Origin: Trebonia sp.
Lineage (GTDB): Bacteria; Actinomycetota; Actinomycetes; Streptosporangiales; Streptosporangiaceae
Direction of reading: 5' to 3'
DNA: 10,993 nucleotides
Assembly (NCBI GenBank): GCA_030038035.1
Contig: JASHPP010000038.1
Location: forward strand, 1-10,993
Position numbers and translations under genes: made by a program. Below are positions 1 to 7,771 of the stretch, piece after piece (within the stretch, counting starts at the first letter, position 1; the number at the start of each line of letters is the position of its first letter). The notes beneath the pieces are model-generated. The model worked only from the letters and a program-made list of their open reading frames with translations. It did no database searches and had not been told where the DNA came from.

Positions 1-239
1 GACGCCGGGTCGCCGGCGTCGAGGTCCCAGTCCACGAGCGCCGCGCCGAGGCTAGCGTCCGAGGTCACGACCGCGGCGCCGTCCTCGAACGAGAACGACG
101 TGGTGACGTCGACGCCCCGCCTGGCGAACTCCTCGACCAGGGCGTTCGCCGCGCGGCCGTGCGCGGTGTCCGGGCGCAGCAGCGAGTCGTCCACCACGAG
201 CACCCGGCGGGGCAGCACATCCGCGGCGCGGCTGGTCAT
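1..239 (-). CDS. Orn/Lys/Arg-type amino-acid decarboxylase, N-terminal part (cut by window edge)
   Basis: Only the first 79 codons are present; the rest lies left of position 1. The peptide has the response-regulator-like N-terminal ('wing') domain of the PLP-dependent Orn/Lys/Arg decarboxylase family. LVVDDSLLRPDTAHGRA is at residues 14-30, ALVEEFARRGVDVT follows, then FEDGAAVVTSDASLGAALVDWDLD. In this family the wing precedes the PLP-binding catalytic domain, and the enzymes convert basic amino acids to polyamine precursors (agmatine, putrescine, cadaverine) in the cytoplasm; substrate choice cannot be read from this fragment. Two ATG codons are adjacent, at 242 and 239. The one at 239 sits 6 nt after GGAGG, a better spacing than the 3 nt of the upstream one. 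The gene is transcribed away from the rest of the window. Its leader and promoter probably include the AT-rich inverted repeat at 294-342. A genuine two-component receiver is the alternative, but the LVDWDL end and TAHGRA motif favour the decarboxylase. Confidence 0.75.
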   Translation of the reverse strand, partial: MTSRAADVLPRRVLVVDDSLLRPDTAHGRAANALVEEFARRGVDVTTSFSFEDGAAVVTSDASLGAALVDWDLDAGDPA

Positions 240-261
240 CATCGGCCTCCGTTGGCCTCGT

Positions 262-342
262 TTCGTTCGGTCCGGGCGGACGCTGGGCAGGCGCCACGGT
301 TCGTTCGGGAAAATTTAAATCATTGATCCGAACGAACGGTGG
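262..342. promoter_or_regulatory. Inverted-repeat operator/promoter region upstream of the decarboxylase
   Basis: The left arm, 294-308, reads CCACGGTTCGTTCGG. The reverse complement of 328-342 reads CCACCGTTCGTTCGG, so 14 of 15 positions pair. The 19-nt spacer, 309-327, is strikingly AT-rich (AAAATTTAAATCATTGAT) in an otherwise very GC-rich region. A third copy of TTCGTTCGG lies at 262-270. On the minus strand TAAATT (317-312) could serve as a -10 element. The right arm would then cover the -35 region and the left arm the start of the transcript, a typical operator layout. I infer a repressor- or autoregulator-controlled promoter for the minus-strand decarboxylase, perhaps shared with the plus-strand remnant. 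It is not a canonical SOS box, because GAAC-N4-GTTC is absent. Confidence 0.5.
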
Positions 343-421
343 CGACTCTCCGGCGGGACCCGCGCGAGCGCCCGGGCGGCGACCGGCGCCGATGCTAGCA
401 CTTGACGCTAGGTGACTTGCC

Positions 422-800
422 GTGCACGCTCAGCTTGTTCGTGATCAAGTCTTCGCAGGCCGGCTCGAAGAGCTGGCGCTGGTCAGCGCGTCGGCGACGT
501 CCGTGCTGGAAGGAGTCGCCCGGCTCGTCTGGATCGAGGGCGATCGCCGAGCTCGCGAGGCGGGCCGGCATGCCGCTCACCGCGGCGGACGCCGAGCGGC
601 TGCGGCAGCACACGAACGGCCACCCGCTGCACATGCGGACGCTGTTGCGCGAGCTGACGCCTGACCAGCTCGCCGCCGCGGACCTCGGCCCGTGGCGGCG
701 GCGCCCGATGTCCGCAAGGGAGGCCAGCCGAGCTGGCCCGTCACTGCGACTTACGGGGGTCCGCCGCAGCCGCGTTCGCGCTCACGGCGGGTTGTGCGTG
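422..800 (+). pseudogene. Remnant of a LuxR/LAL-family ATPase regulator
   Basis: Three pieces of one protein type lie in three frames. From a GTG at 422 (AGGTGA 6 nt upstream), frame 2 encodes VFAGRLEELALVSASATSV followed by LVWIEGD. This looks like the start of the STAND/AAA ATPase domain of LAL regulators, where a Walker A loop should follow, but the reading breaks exactly there (about 540). Frame 3 then gives AIAELARRAGMPLTAADAE followed by RLRQHTNGHPLHMRTLLREL, which resembles a later part of the same ATPase domain. From about 727, frame 1 gives AELARHCDLRGSAAAAFAL, resembling the helical repeat region further on. No Walker A, Walker B or C-terminal LuxR HTH is visible. The simplest reading is a large internal deletion plus frameshifts, leaving a non-functional relic. 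Sequencing error cannot explain the missing segments. Family recognition is by pattern only, and the 3' limit is approximate. Confidence 0.55.
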
Positions 801-1009
801 GTCGCCGGCCGGGGCTAACGCAGCGGCTTACTCAACGGGGGATGACTCAGATGCGCATTACCAGCACGATCACGTCCGCTCGCGGGCATGTGGCGGGCGG
901 ACGCAGATGTCTGGGGATTGCCGGCCGGACCCTGCTGGCGGCAGGGGCCGCGGCGTGCCCGCCGGAGGTAACGGCGGGCGGGGCAGCGCTGGCGGTGGCG
1001 GCGGCGGGC
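801..1009 (+). other. Stretch without a convincing gene; possible small ORF 842/851-1012
   Basis: Between the regulator relic and the dehydrogenase, the only candidate is a short frame starting ATG at 842 or 851 and ending at TAG 1010-1012 (54-57 codons). A GGGGG run just upstream could act as a weak ribosome binding site. The predicted peptide begins MRITSTITSARG, then has a hydrophobic Ala/Gly-rich stretch (GIAGRTLLAAGAAAC). It resembles the start of an exported protein that has lost its body. I recognise no family. It may be a second relic next to the regulator remnant or chance coding in GC-rich DNA. Confidence 0.2.
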
Positions 1010-1025
1010 TAGTCTTGCCCGGGTG
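1010..1025 (+). promoter_or_regulatory. Putative -10 element for a leaderless transcript of the dehydrogenase
   Basis: TAGTCT at 1010-1015 fits the actinobacterial -10 pattern TAnnnT. It lies 7 nt before the GTG at 1023, the spacing expected when transcription starts at the first base of the start codon. No Shine-Dalgarno-like sequence precedes this GTG. Leaderless mRNAs starting at ATG/GTG are common in actinobacteria, so a leaderless start is a reasonable inference. No clear -35 box is visible. Confidence 0.35.
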
Positions 1026-3902
1026 GTGGATGCGCAGGTGACCGTCCCGCCGCCGGTGCTGGCCGAGGCGCTCCGGCGGGCCGGCCTCGCCGAGGTCGAC
1101 ACGGTCACCCGGCGCCGGGCCGAATACTCCTCGGACGCGTCCAACTACCGGGTCGTGCCCGCCGTCGTCGCCTTCCCCAGGCACACGGACGAGATCGTGG
1201 CCGCGCTCGCCACCTGCCGGTCGCTTGGCGTGCCGCTCGCGCCGCGCGGCGGCGGCACCTCGATCGCGGGAAACGCGCTGAGCACCGGGGTGGTCCTCGA
1301 CCTGTCCAGGCACCTCAACCGGGTCATCGGCGTCGATCCGGAGGCCCGCACCGCGGTGGCGGAACCGGGCGCAGTGCTCGACGACGTCACCGCGGCGGCG
1401 GCGCCCTGGGGGCTGCGGTTCGGGCCGGACCCGTCGACCCACTCGCGCGCGACCATCGGCGGCGCGATCGGCAACAACGCCTGCGGCGCGCGGGCACTGC
1501 GCTACGGGCGCACCGCCGACAACGTCATCGACCTGGACGTGGTCACGGGGGCGGGCGTGCGGTTCACCGCACGCCGGCACGGGCGTGACGGGGTGCCTGA
1601 CGCCGGCCCGGACGCCGGACTTCTTGCGGTCCTGCGCACGGTGATCGGCGAGCGGCTTGGCATGGTGCGGACCGAATTCGGGCGGTTCCCGCGGCAGGTG
1701 TCTGGCTATTCGCTCGAGCACCTGTTGCCGGAGAACGGGCTGGACGTCGCGAAGTTCCTCGTCGGCACCGAGGGCACGCTGGCGCTGACCCTGCGGGCCA
1801 CGGTCCGGCTGGTGGCCGCTCCCCCGGCGACCGCGATGGCCGTACTCGGGTACGCCGGCATGGCCGAGGCGGCCGAGGCGGTGCCCGCAGCGCTGGCCTA
1901 CTCGCCGGTCGCGCTTGAGGGGCTCGATTCGCGGCTGGTCGACGTGGTCCGGCACCGCCGCGGCGGCGCCGCGGCGGTGCCGGACCTGCCGCGCGGCGGC
2001 GGCTGGCTGTTCATCGAGACCGCGGGGGTGACGCTGGCCGAGGCCGAAGACTCGGCCACGAAGCTGGCGGCGGGCGTGACCTGCCTGGACAGCGCCGTTG
2101 TGTCGGGCGGACGGGCCGCGGCGCTGTGGCGGATCAGGGAGGACGGCGCGGGGCTGGGCGGGCGCACCCCGGCCGGGGCCCCCGCCTGGCCAGGCTGGGA
2201 GGACTCGGCCGTCCCGCCCGGCAGGCTCCCGGACTACCTGCGGGAACTGCGGGCGCTGCTGGCCTCCCACGGCCTCGACGGGTTGATGTACGGGCACTTC
2301 GGCGACGGCTGCGTGCACGTGCGCATCGACTTCCCGCTGCGGTCGCGGCCGGGGGTGCTGCGGGAGTTCACGCAGGACGCGGCCAAGCTGGCCGCCGCAC
2401 ACGGCGGCTCGGCCTCCGGCGAGCACGGCGACGGGCGGGCACGCGGCGAGCTGCTGCGGTACATGTACTCCCCCGCCGCGCTCGACACGTTCGGCGTGCT
2501 GAAGCGGGCCTTCGATCCCGACGGCGTGCTCAACGCTGGCGTCATCGTCTCCCCGGCCCGCCTGGACGCCGACCTGCGCCTGCCCGCCGCCGCGCCGGTG
2601 CGGCGCCGGCTGGGCTTCGCCTACCCGCATGACGGCGGCGACTTTTCGGTCGCCGTGCACCGCTGCGTCGGGGTGGGCAAGTGCCGCGCCGACACCACCG
2701 CGGCCGGGGGCGTGATGTGCCCATCCTTCCTCGCCACGCGGGACGAGAAGGATTCCACCCGCGGGCGCGCCCGGGTGCTGCAGGAGCTGGCCAACGGGTC
2801 GCTTGTCGCCGGCTGGGGGTCGGCGTCGATCGCGAAGGCCCTCGACCTGTGCCTGTCGTGCAAGGGGTGTTCGGCCGACTGCCCGGCCGGGGTCGACATG
2901 GCGGCGTACAAGGCCGAGGCGCTGTACCAGCGGTACCGGCGCCGGCTCCGCCCGGCCGCGCACTACTCGCTGGGCTGGCTGCCGCGCTGGGCCCGGGTCG
3001 CGTCGCTTGACCCCCGGCTGGCCAACGCCGTGCTGCGGGCCGGCCCGGTGGCGGCGGCGGCCAAGCGGCTCGGCGGCATCGACCAGCGGCGTCCGCTGCC
3101 GCGGTTCGCGCCGGAGAGCTTCCGCCGCTGGTTTGCCCGGCGCCGTCACCGGGCCGTTGACGGGCGGCCGGTGCTGCTGTGGGTGGACACGTTCACCGAC
3201 GCGTTCACCCCCGGCGTCGGGCAGGCGGCGGTACGGGTGCTCGAAGCCGCCGGGTACTCCGTCCGCATCACCGCCCGGCCCGTGTGCTGCGGCCTGACCT
3301 GGATATCGACGGGCCAGCTCGACGGGGCACGGCGGCAGCTGCGGCGCGCGCTGCGCGAGCTCGGCCCCGCCCTGGCCGCGGGCATCCCCGTCGTCGGCCT
3401 CGAGCCGTCCTGTACGGCGGTGCTGCGCGGCGACATCGCCGAGCTCCTGCCCGCCGACCCCCGTGCCGCGGCGCTGCGCGGCGCGGTCAGGACGCTCGCC
3501 GAGCTGCTGCGCGGCACCGACGGCTGGTCAGCCCCCGACCTGTCCGGCGTCCGCGGGGTCGCCCAGCCGCACTGCCACCACCGGGCGGTGCTCGGCTGGG
3601 ACGCGGACGCGGCGCTGCTCGCCGCCGCGGGCGCCGACATCTCGGCGGTCGGCGGCTGCTGCGGGCTGGCCGGGAACTTCGGGGTCGAGCGCGGGCATTA
3701 CGACGTCTCGGTGGCGGTGGCCGAGACCGCGCTGCTGCCCGCGGTGCGCGCGGCCGGGGCCGCCGACCCCGGTGCCGTCGTGCTCGCCGACGGATTCTCC
3801 TGCCGCACCCAGCTCGACCAGCTCGCCGGGGTGACCGGCCGCCACCTGGCCGAGGTGCTGGCGGCGGCGCTAGCGGGAACCCCCGCGAAGCCGGACCACT
3901 GA
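1023..3902 (+). CDS. FAD and Fe-S D-2-hydroxyacid dehydrogenase (YdiJ/D-lactate dehydrogenase type)
   Basis: This 959-residue protein is a three-part flavo-iron-sulfur dehydrogenase that likely oxidises a D-2-hydroxyacid (D-lactate or D-2-hydroxyglutarate are the family's known substrates) and passes electrons through Fe-S centres. Residues about 40-265 form the FAD-binding PCMH domain, with PRGGGTSIAGNA at 74-85 and GGAIGNNACGARALRYGRT around 146-164. Residues about 270-510 are the FAD-oxidase C-terminal domain, with HFGDGCVH at 425-432 and GEHGDG at 466-471. A ferredoxin-like region follows, with Cys548, Cys554 and Cys566 (family-type CVGVGKC and MCPSF) and a classic CxxCxxCxxxCP at 610-621. 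The C-terminal part has two cysteine-rich CCG motifs, at 755-757 and 879-881, as in GlpC/LutA/HdrB proteins. Length and order match E. coli YdiJ-like fusions. The start is GTG 1023 or the adjacent in-frame GTG 1026; neither has a good SD. The downstream gene follows after 10 nt. Confidence 0.88.
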   Translation: MVDAQVTVPPPVLAEALRRAGLAEVDTVTRRRAEYSSDASNYRVVPAVVAFPRHTDEIVAALATCRSLGVPLAPRGGGTSIAGNALSTGVVLDLSRHLNRVIGVDPEARTAVAEPGAVLDDVTAAAAPWGLRFGPDPSTHSRATIGGAIGNNACGARALRYGRTADNVIDLDVVTGAGVRFTARRHGRDGVPDAGPDAGLLAVLRTVIGERLGMVRTEFGRFPRQVSGYSLEHLLPENGLDVAKFLVGTEGTLALTLRATVRLVAAPPATAMAVLGYAGMAEAAEAVPAALAYSPVALEGLDSRLVDVVRHRRGGAAAVPDLPRGGGWLFIETAGVTLAEAEDSATKLAAGVTCLDSAVVSGGRAAALWRIREDGAGLGGRTPAGAPAWPGWEDSAVPPGRLPDYLRELRALLASHGLDGLMYGHFGDGCVHVRIDFPLRSRPGVLREFTQDAAKLAAAHGGSASGEHGDGRARGELLRYMYSPAALDTFGVLKRAFDPDGVLNAGVIVSPARLDADLRLPAAAPVRRRLGFAYPHDGGDFSVAVHRCVGVGKCRADTTAAGGVMCPSFLATRDEKDSTRGRARVLQELANGSLVAGWGSASIAKALDLCLSCKGCSADCPAGVDMAAYKAEALYQRYRRRLRPAAHYSLGWLPRWARVASLDPRLANAVLRAGPVAAAAKRLGGIDQRRPLPRFAPESFRRWFARRRHRAVDGRPVLLWVDTFTDAFTPGVGQAAVRVLEAAGYSVRITARPVCCGLTWISTGQLDGARRQLRRALRELGPALAAGIPVVGLEPSCTAVLRGDIAELLPADPRAAALRGAVRTLAELLRGTDGWSAPDLSGVRGVAQPHCHHRAVLGWDADAALLAAAGADISAVGGCCGLAGNFGVERGHYDVSVAVAETALLPAVRAAGAADPGAVVLADGFSCRTQLDQLAGVTGRHLAEVLAAALAGTPAKPDH

Positions 3903-3912
3903 AAGGCCTGCC

Positions 3913-4920
3913 ATGGCACCACTGCCGATCACGCTGGCCTGCGGGCCCTACGACCGCACCCGCGGCCTCGCCGACGGACGGATCGCCGTGGCCGGGACCG
4001 ACCTGCGCTACATCCAGCTGGACCCCGAGGAGATCTTCTTCCGGATGGTTCAGCACGGCGAGTTCGACGTCAGCGAGATGTCGCTGGCCACGTACCTGAT
4101 CACCCACGAGGCGGACGGGCCGTTCGTGGCCATCCCTGTGTTCCCGTCCCGGATGTTCCGGCACACCAGCGTGTACGTGAACGGCGACCGGATGGCGGGC
4201 CGCGCCGGCGCCGATCCCGCGGCCGCGGCCCGGGCGCTCGCCGGCGCCACCGTGGGGGTCGCCGAGTACCAGCTCACCGCCAACGTGTGGATCCGGGGCA
4301 TCCTGGCCGAGCACTACGGCGTGCCGGTCGCCTCTGTCAGGTACCGGACCGGCGGGCTGAACTCCCCCGGCCGGCACGAGAAGGTCGCGATCGCGCTGCC
4401 CCCCGAGATCGACATCGCGCCGATCCCCGCCGGGCGGACGCTGTCGGCGATGCTCGCGGCCGGTGAGCTTGACGCGGTGTACTCGCCGCGGGCGCCGGAG
4501 TCGTTCGGGACCGGCAGCGTCCGCCGGCTCTTCGCCGACACGCGCGCCGAGGAGGAACGCTACTTCGCCGCCACCGGGATCTTCCCGATCATGCACGTGA
4601 TCGTGATCCGCCGGCGGGTGTACGAGGCGAACCGCTGGCTGGCCCGGGAGCTGCTGAAGTCGTTCACGGCGGCCAGGGGACTCGCCTACGGCGACCTGGC
4701 CCGGACGGCGGCGCTGGCCGTGTCGCTGCCGTTCGCGCGCGAGGAATACGAGCGGACCGTGGCCATGATGGGCGCCGACTACTGGGCCTACGGGATCGAG
4801 GCCAACCGCGGCGTGCTCGCGACGTTCGCCCGCTACGCGGCCGAGCAGCACCTGATCGGCCAGGTTCCCGCGACCGAGAGCCTGTTCGCGCCGGAGACAG
4901 GCGAGGAGTTCGTCATCTGA
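3913..4920 (+). CDS. 4,5-dihydroxyphthalate decarboxylase-family protein (periplasmic-binding-protein-like fold)
   Basis: The 335-residue product resembles the Pht5-like 4,5-dihydroxyphthalate decarboxylase family, which is built on the bilobed fold of ABC substrate-binding proteins. Hallmarks I recognise are ITLACGPYDRTRGLADGRI near residues 6-24, EEIFFRMVQHGEFDVSEMSL at 39-58, FVAIPVFPSRMFRHTSVYVN at 71-90, VGVAEYQLTANVWIRGIL at 114-131, and the C-terminal ESLFAPET. There is no signal peptide or lipobox, so the protein should be cytoplasmic, which favours an enzyme over a transport receptor. Many members carry this name without evidence for phthalate, so the substrate is open; decarboxylation of an aromatic or other acid is plausible. 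GAAAGG at 3901-3906 lies 6 nt before the ATG. The gene almost touches the dehydrogenase, so the two are surely co-transcribed. Its stop overlaps the end of the convergent membrane gene. Confidence 0.8.
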   Translation: MAPLPITLACGPYDRTRGLADGRIAVAGTDLRYIQLDPEEIFFRMVQHGEFDVSEMSLATYLITHEADGPFVAIPVFPSRMFRHTSVYVNGDRMAGRAGADPAAAARALAGATVGVAEYQLTANVWIRGILAEHYGVPVASVRYRTGGLNSPGRHEKVAIALPPEIDIAPIPAGRTLSAMLAAGELDAVYSPRAPESFGTGSVRRLFADTRAEEERYFAATGIFPIMHVIVIRRRVYEANRWLARELLKSFTAARGLAYGDLARTAALAVSLPFAREEYERTVAMMGADYWAYGIEANRGVLATFARYAAEQHLIGQVPATESLFAPETGEEFVI

Positions 4921-5587
4921 GGCCCGCGTAGCGCGCCCGGGCGCGTGGCGGGAGCGGCGCGGGTCGTGCCCATTCGGATGATTTGCGCGGTGGGACCCGT
5001 ACCAGCCTGGAGCGGTCCCCGAACGCGATCGGGAGCGGGGCGGGTAAGTGCGGTGCGGGGAGCCAGCGGCGGATGAGGCGCATGTCCACCCACGCGGCCA
5101 GGATGCCGACCGCGACGCCGACCACGGTGTCGGCGAGGCGCACGATGGGGGCCTGCCAGGCGTGCTGCGGGGTGATGGCGGCGCTGACCATGACGACCGA
5201 CGTCGCGATCGCCGCGGCGATCGCGTCGCCTGGCCTGCCGATCAGGGCGGCCGCCAGGGCGCTGGCGCCGATCAGGACCGCGAGCGCCCACAGGTGGAAG
5301 GGCAGGAAGAGCAGGTAGACGAGGCAGAGCGCGAAGCTCAGCAGGGTGGCCGACGTGCGCGACACCGCGGCGGTGACGCTCTGCCGATAGCTCTCCCGCA
5401 GCACGGCGATCGTGGCGATCACCGCCCACAGCCCGCCGATGAGATTGGCGGCCTGCGACGCCGCGTGCACGCGGGGCACGAGGGTCGTGACAAGCCAGTA
5501 CGCGAGCATGCAGGAGACGGCCAGGACGATGCTCTCCCTGATGGCCGCGAGCGTCTGCGCCTTAGTCGGGTGGGGTCGCGGCGGCAT
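4913..5587 (-). CDS. FUSC-like (aromatic acid exporter/fusaric acid resistance-like) membrane protein
   Basis: This 224-residue protein is dominated by hydrophobic segments, roughly residues 17-37, 46-64, 77-97, 100-117, 121-138 and 148-166. A basic cytoplasmic-looking tail rich in Pro and Arg makes up the last 50 residues. The pattern of an N-terminal RESIVLAVSCMLAYWL helix, a SYRQSV loop, then paired helices and a closing WVDMRLIRRWL resembles the membrane half of FUSC/aromatic acid exporter proteins, which are thought to export weak organic acids. It has no large soluble domain, so it is a short family member. The ATG at 5587 follows GGAAGGAAGG on the minus strand. It lies inside the last codons of the upstream DUF1275 gene (26-bp overlap), implying translational coupling. 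It is the last gene of the malic enzyme operon, and its end overlaps the convergent gene by 8 bp. Confidence 0.6.
   Translation of the reverse strand: MPPRPHPTKAQTLAAIRESIVLAVSCMLAYWLVTTLVPRVHAASQAANLIGGLWAVIATIAVLRESYRQSVTAAVSRTSATLLSFALCLVYLLFLPFHLWALAVLIGASALAAALIGRPGDAIAAAIATSVVMVSAAITPQHAWQAPIVRLADTVVGVAVGILAAWVDMRLIRRWLPAPHLPAPLPIAFGDRSRLVRVPPRKSSEWARPAPLPPRARARYAGLR
4932..4945. repeat. 14-bp perfect palindrome near the convergent gene ends
   Basis: CGCGCCCGGGCGCG is its own reverse complement. It lies 12 bp past the plus-strand stop codon, inside the coding end of the minus-strand membrane gene. As RNA it could form only a short stem with a tiny loop, and no U-tract follows. A termination role is possible, but such palindromes also arise by chance at this GC content. 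Confidence 0.3.
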
Positions 5588-6272
5588 CGGCCTTCCTTCC
5601 GTGCAGGTGTACCGCCGCCGTCGCGGACAGCAGCACCAAGGGGACGACGGGCGCCGCCGGGCGCAGCCAGTGCAGCAGCACGCCCTCGATGATGGCCCCG
5701 GCGAGCAGGCTGGCTAGCTGGCGGGCGCTGGTAACCAGGCTGGCTGGCGAGCCGGCGGCCGCGGCGCTGACCGACTTCGTCAGCATCCCCGTGAAGTACG
5801 TGGTCGTCTGGTGGATGCGCAGCGCCCAGATGCTCTGCCCGCCGAGTGCCACCGCCACCAGCGCCAGCAGCACGAGCGCGGCGTCGCCGGCCGGGTGCGA
5901 CCCGGCCGCCAGCCAGCCGGCCAGGACCAGCGCGAACAGTGCGAGCTGCACGAACAGCAGCCAGTTCGCGGCACCCGGCCGGCGCAGCAGCCAGGCCCAG
6001 GTGACCTCGCCGGCGATGCACGCGGCGACCGCCGTGACCGTGGGCTTGATCAGCGCGCCGTCGCCGGTGGCGATTCCGTAGCCGGCCGTGACCAGGTTGC
6101 CCGTGATGTTGCCGGCGAATGCCCTGCCCAGCCCGAAGAACGCGAGCGTGTCCGCCGAGCCGGCGCACGCGGCAAGCAGGACGGCGAGGGCCGGCCCGAA
6201 ACGGCCGGCGGATGCCGGCTGGGCCGCCGTCGCCGGCTGCCGCTCCGGCCGGCCCTGGCGGGCTTCAGTCAT
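5562..6272 (-). CDS. DUF1275 (YoaK-like) integral membrane protein
   Basis: The 236-residue product fits the DUF1275/YoaK family of small polytopic membrane proteins of unknown biochemical role. The diagnostic N-terminal signature is visible as GSADTLAFFGLGRAFAGNIT followed by GNLV (residues 38-61), and a second characteristic motif, IHQTTTYFTGMLT, lies at 153-165. Hydrophobic segments lie at about 27-47, 75-96, 104-124, 131-150, 186-202 and 207-223. The first 25 residues are polar and Ala/Gln-rich, probably cytoplasmic. The ATG at 6272 follows AAAAGAGG with only 3 nt spacing. Three minimal ATG-AAG-stop frames lie immediately upstream in the same frame, so initiation here may depend on ribosomes arriving from the fumarase gene. 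The stop lies within the FUSC-like gene start region. Sitting behind two malate-handling enzymes, a transport-related role is conceivable but unproven. Confidence 0.85.
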   Translation of the reverse strand: MTEARQGRPERQPATAAQPASAGRFGPALAVLLAACAGSADTLAFFGLGRAFAGNITGNLVTAGYGIATGDGALIKPTVTAVAACIAGEVTWAWLLRRPGAANWLLFVQLALFALVLAGWLAAGSHPAGDAALVLLALVAVALGGQSIWALRIHQTTTYFTGMLTKSVSAAAAGSPASLVTSARQLASLLAGAIIEGVLLHWLRPAAPVVPLVLLSATAAVHLHGRKADAAATPPD

Positions 6273-6281
6273 GTACCTCTT

Positions 6282-6304
6282 TTACTTCATTTACTTCATC
6301 TACT

Positions 6305-6308
<4 letters not shown>
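6282..6308 (-). repeat. Three tandem 9-bp units forming ATG-AAG-stop minimal ORFs
   Basis: On the minus strand three consecutive 9-nt units each read ATG AAG then a stop codon: units at 6308-6300 (stop TAG), 6299-6291 (TAA) and 6290-6282 (TAA). Only one base differs among the three copies. The first ATG overlaps the fumarase TGA stop as ATGA. All three are in the same frame as the DUF1275 ATG at 6272. The AT-richness stands out sharply from the surroundings. It may tune termination-reinitiation between the two genes, or be a simple slippage repeat. Confidence 0.75.

Positions 6309-7770
<1,462 letters not shown>

Positions 7771-7771
<1 letters not shown>

Noticed and set aside
295..342. LexA/SOS box at the GTTC/GAAC repeats
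   Set aside because: The actinobacterial SOS box needs GAAC-N4-GTTC. Here the half-sites are tandem GTTCGTTC and GAACGAAC in the opposite arrangement with a 19-nt spacer.
870..3149. A 759-codon open frame antisense to the dehydrogenase
   Set aside because: It is composed of Arg/Gly/Pro/His/Val-rich low-complexity peptide, and its complement is a clear flavoprotein with all domain motifs. Long antisense frames are expected at this GC content.
3487..4851. A 454-codon minus-strand frame opposite the decarboxylase-like gene
   Set aside because: It has the same shadow character, with Arg/Pro-rich composition and no recognisable domain. It crosses two real genes.
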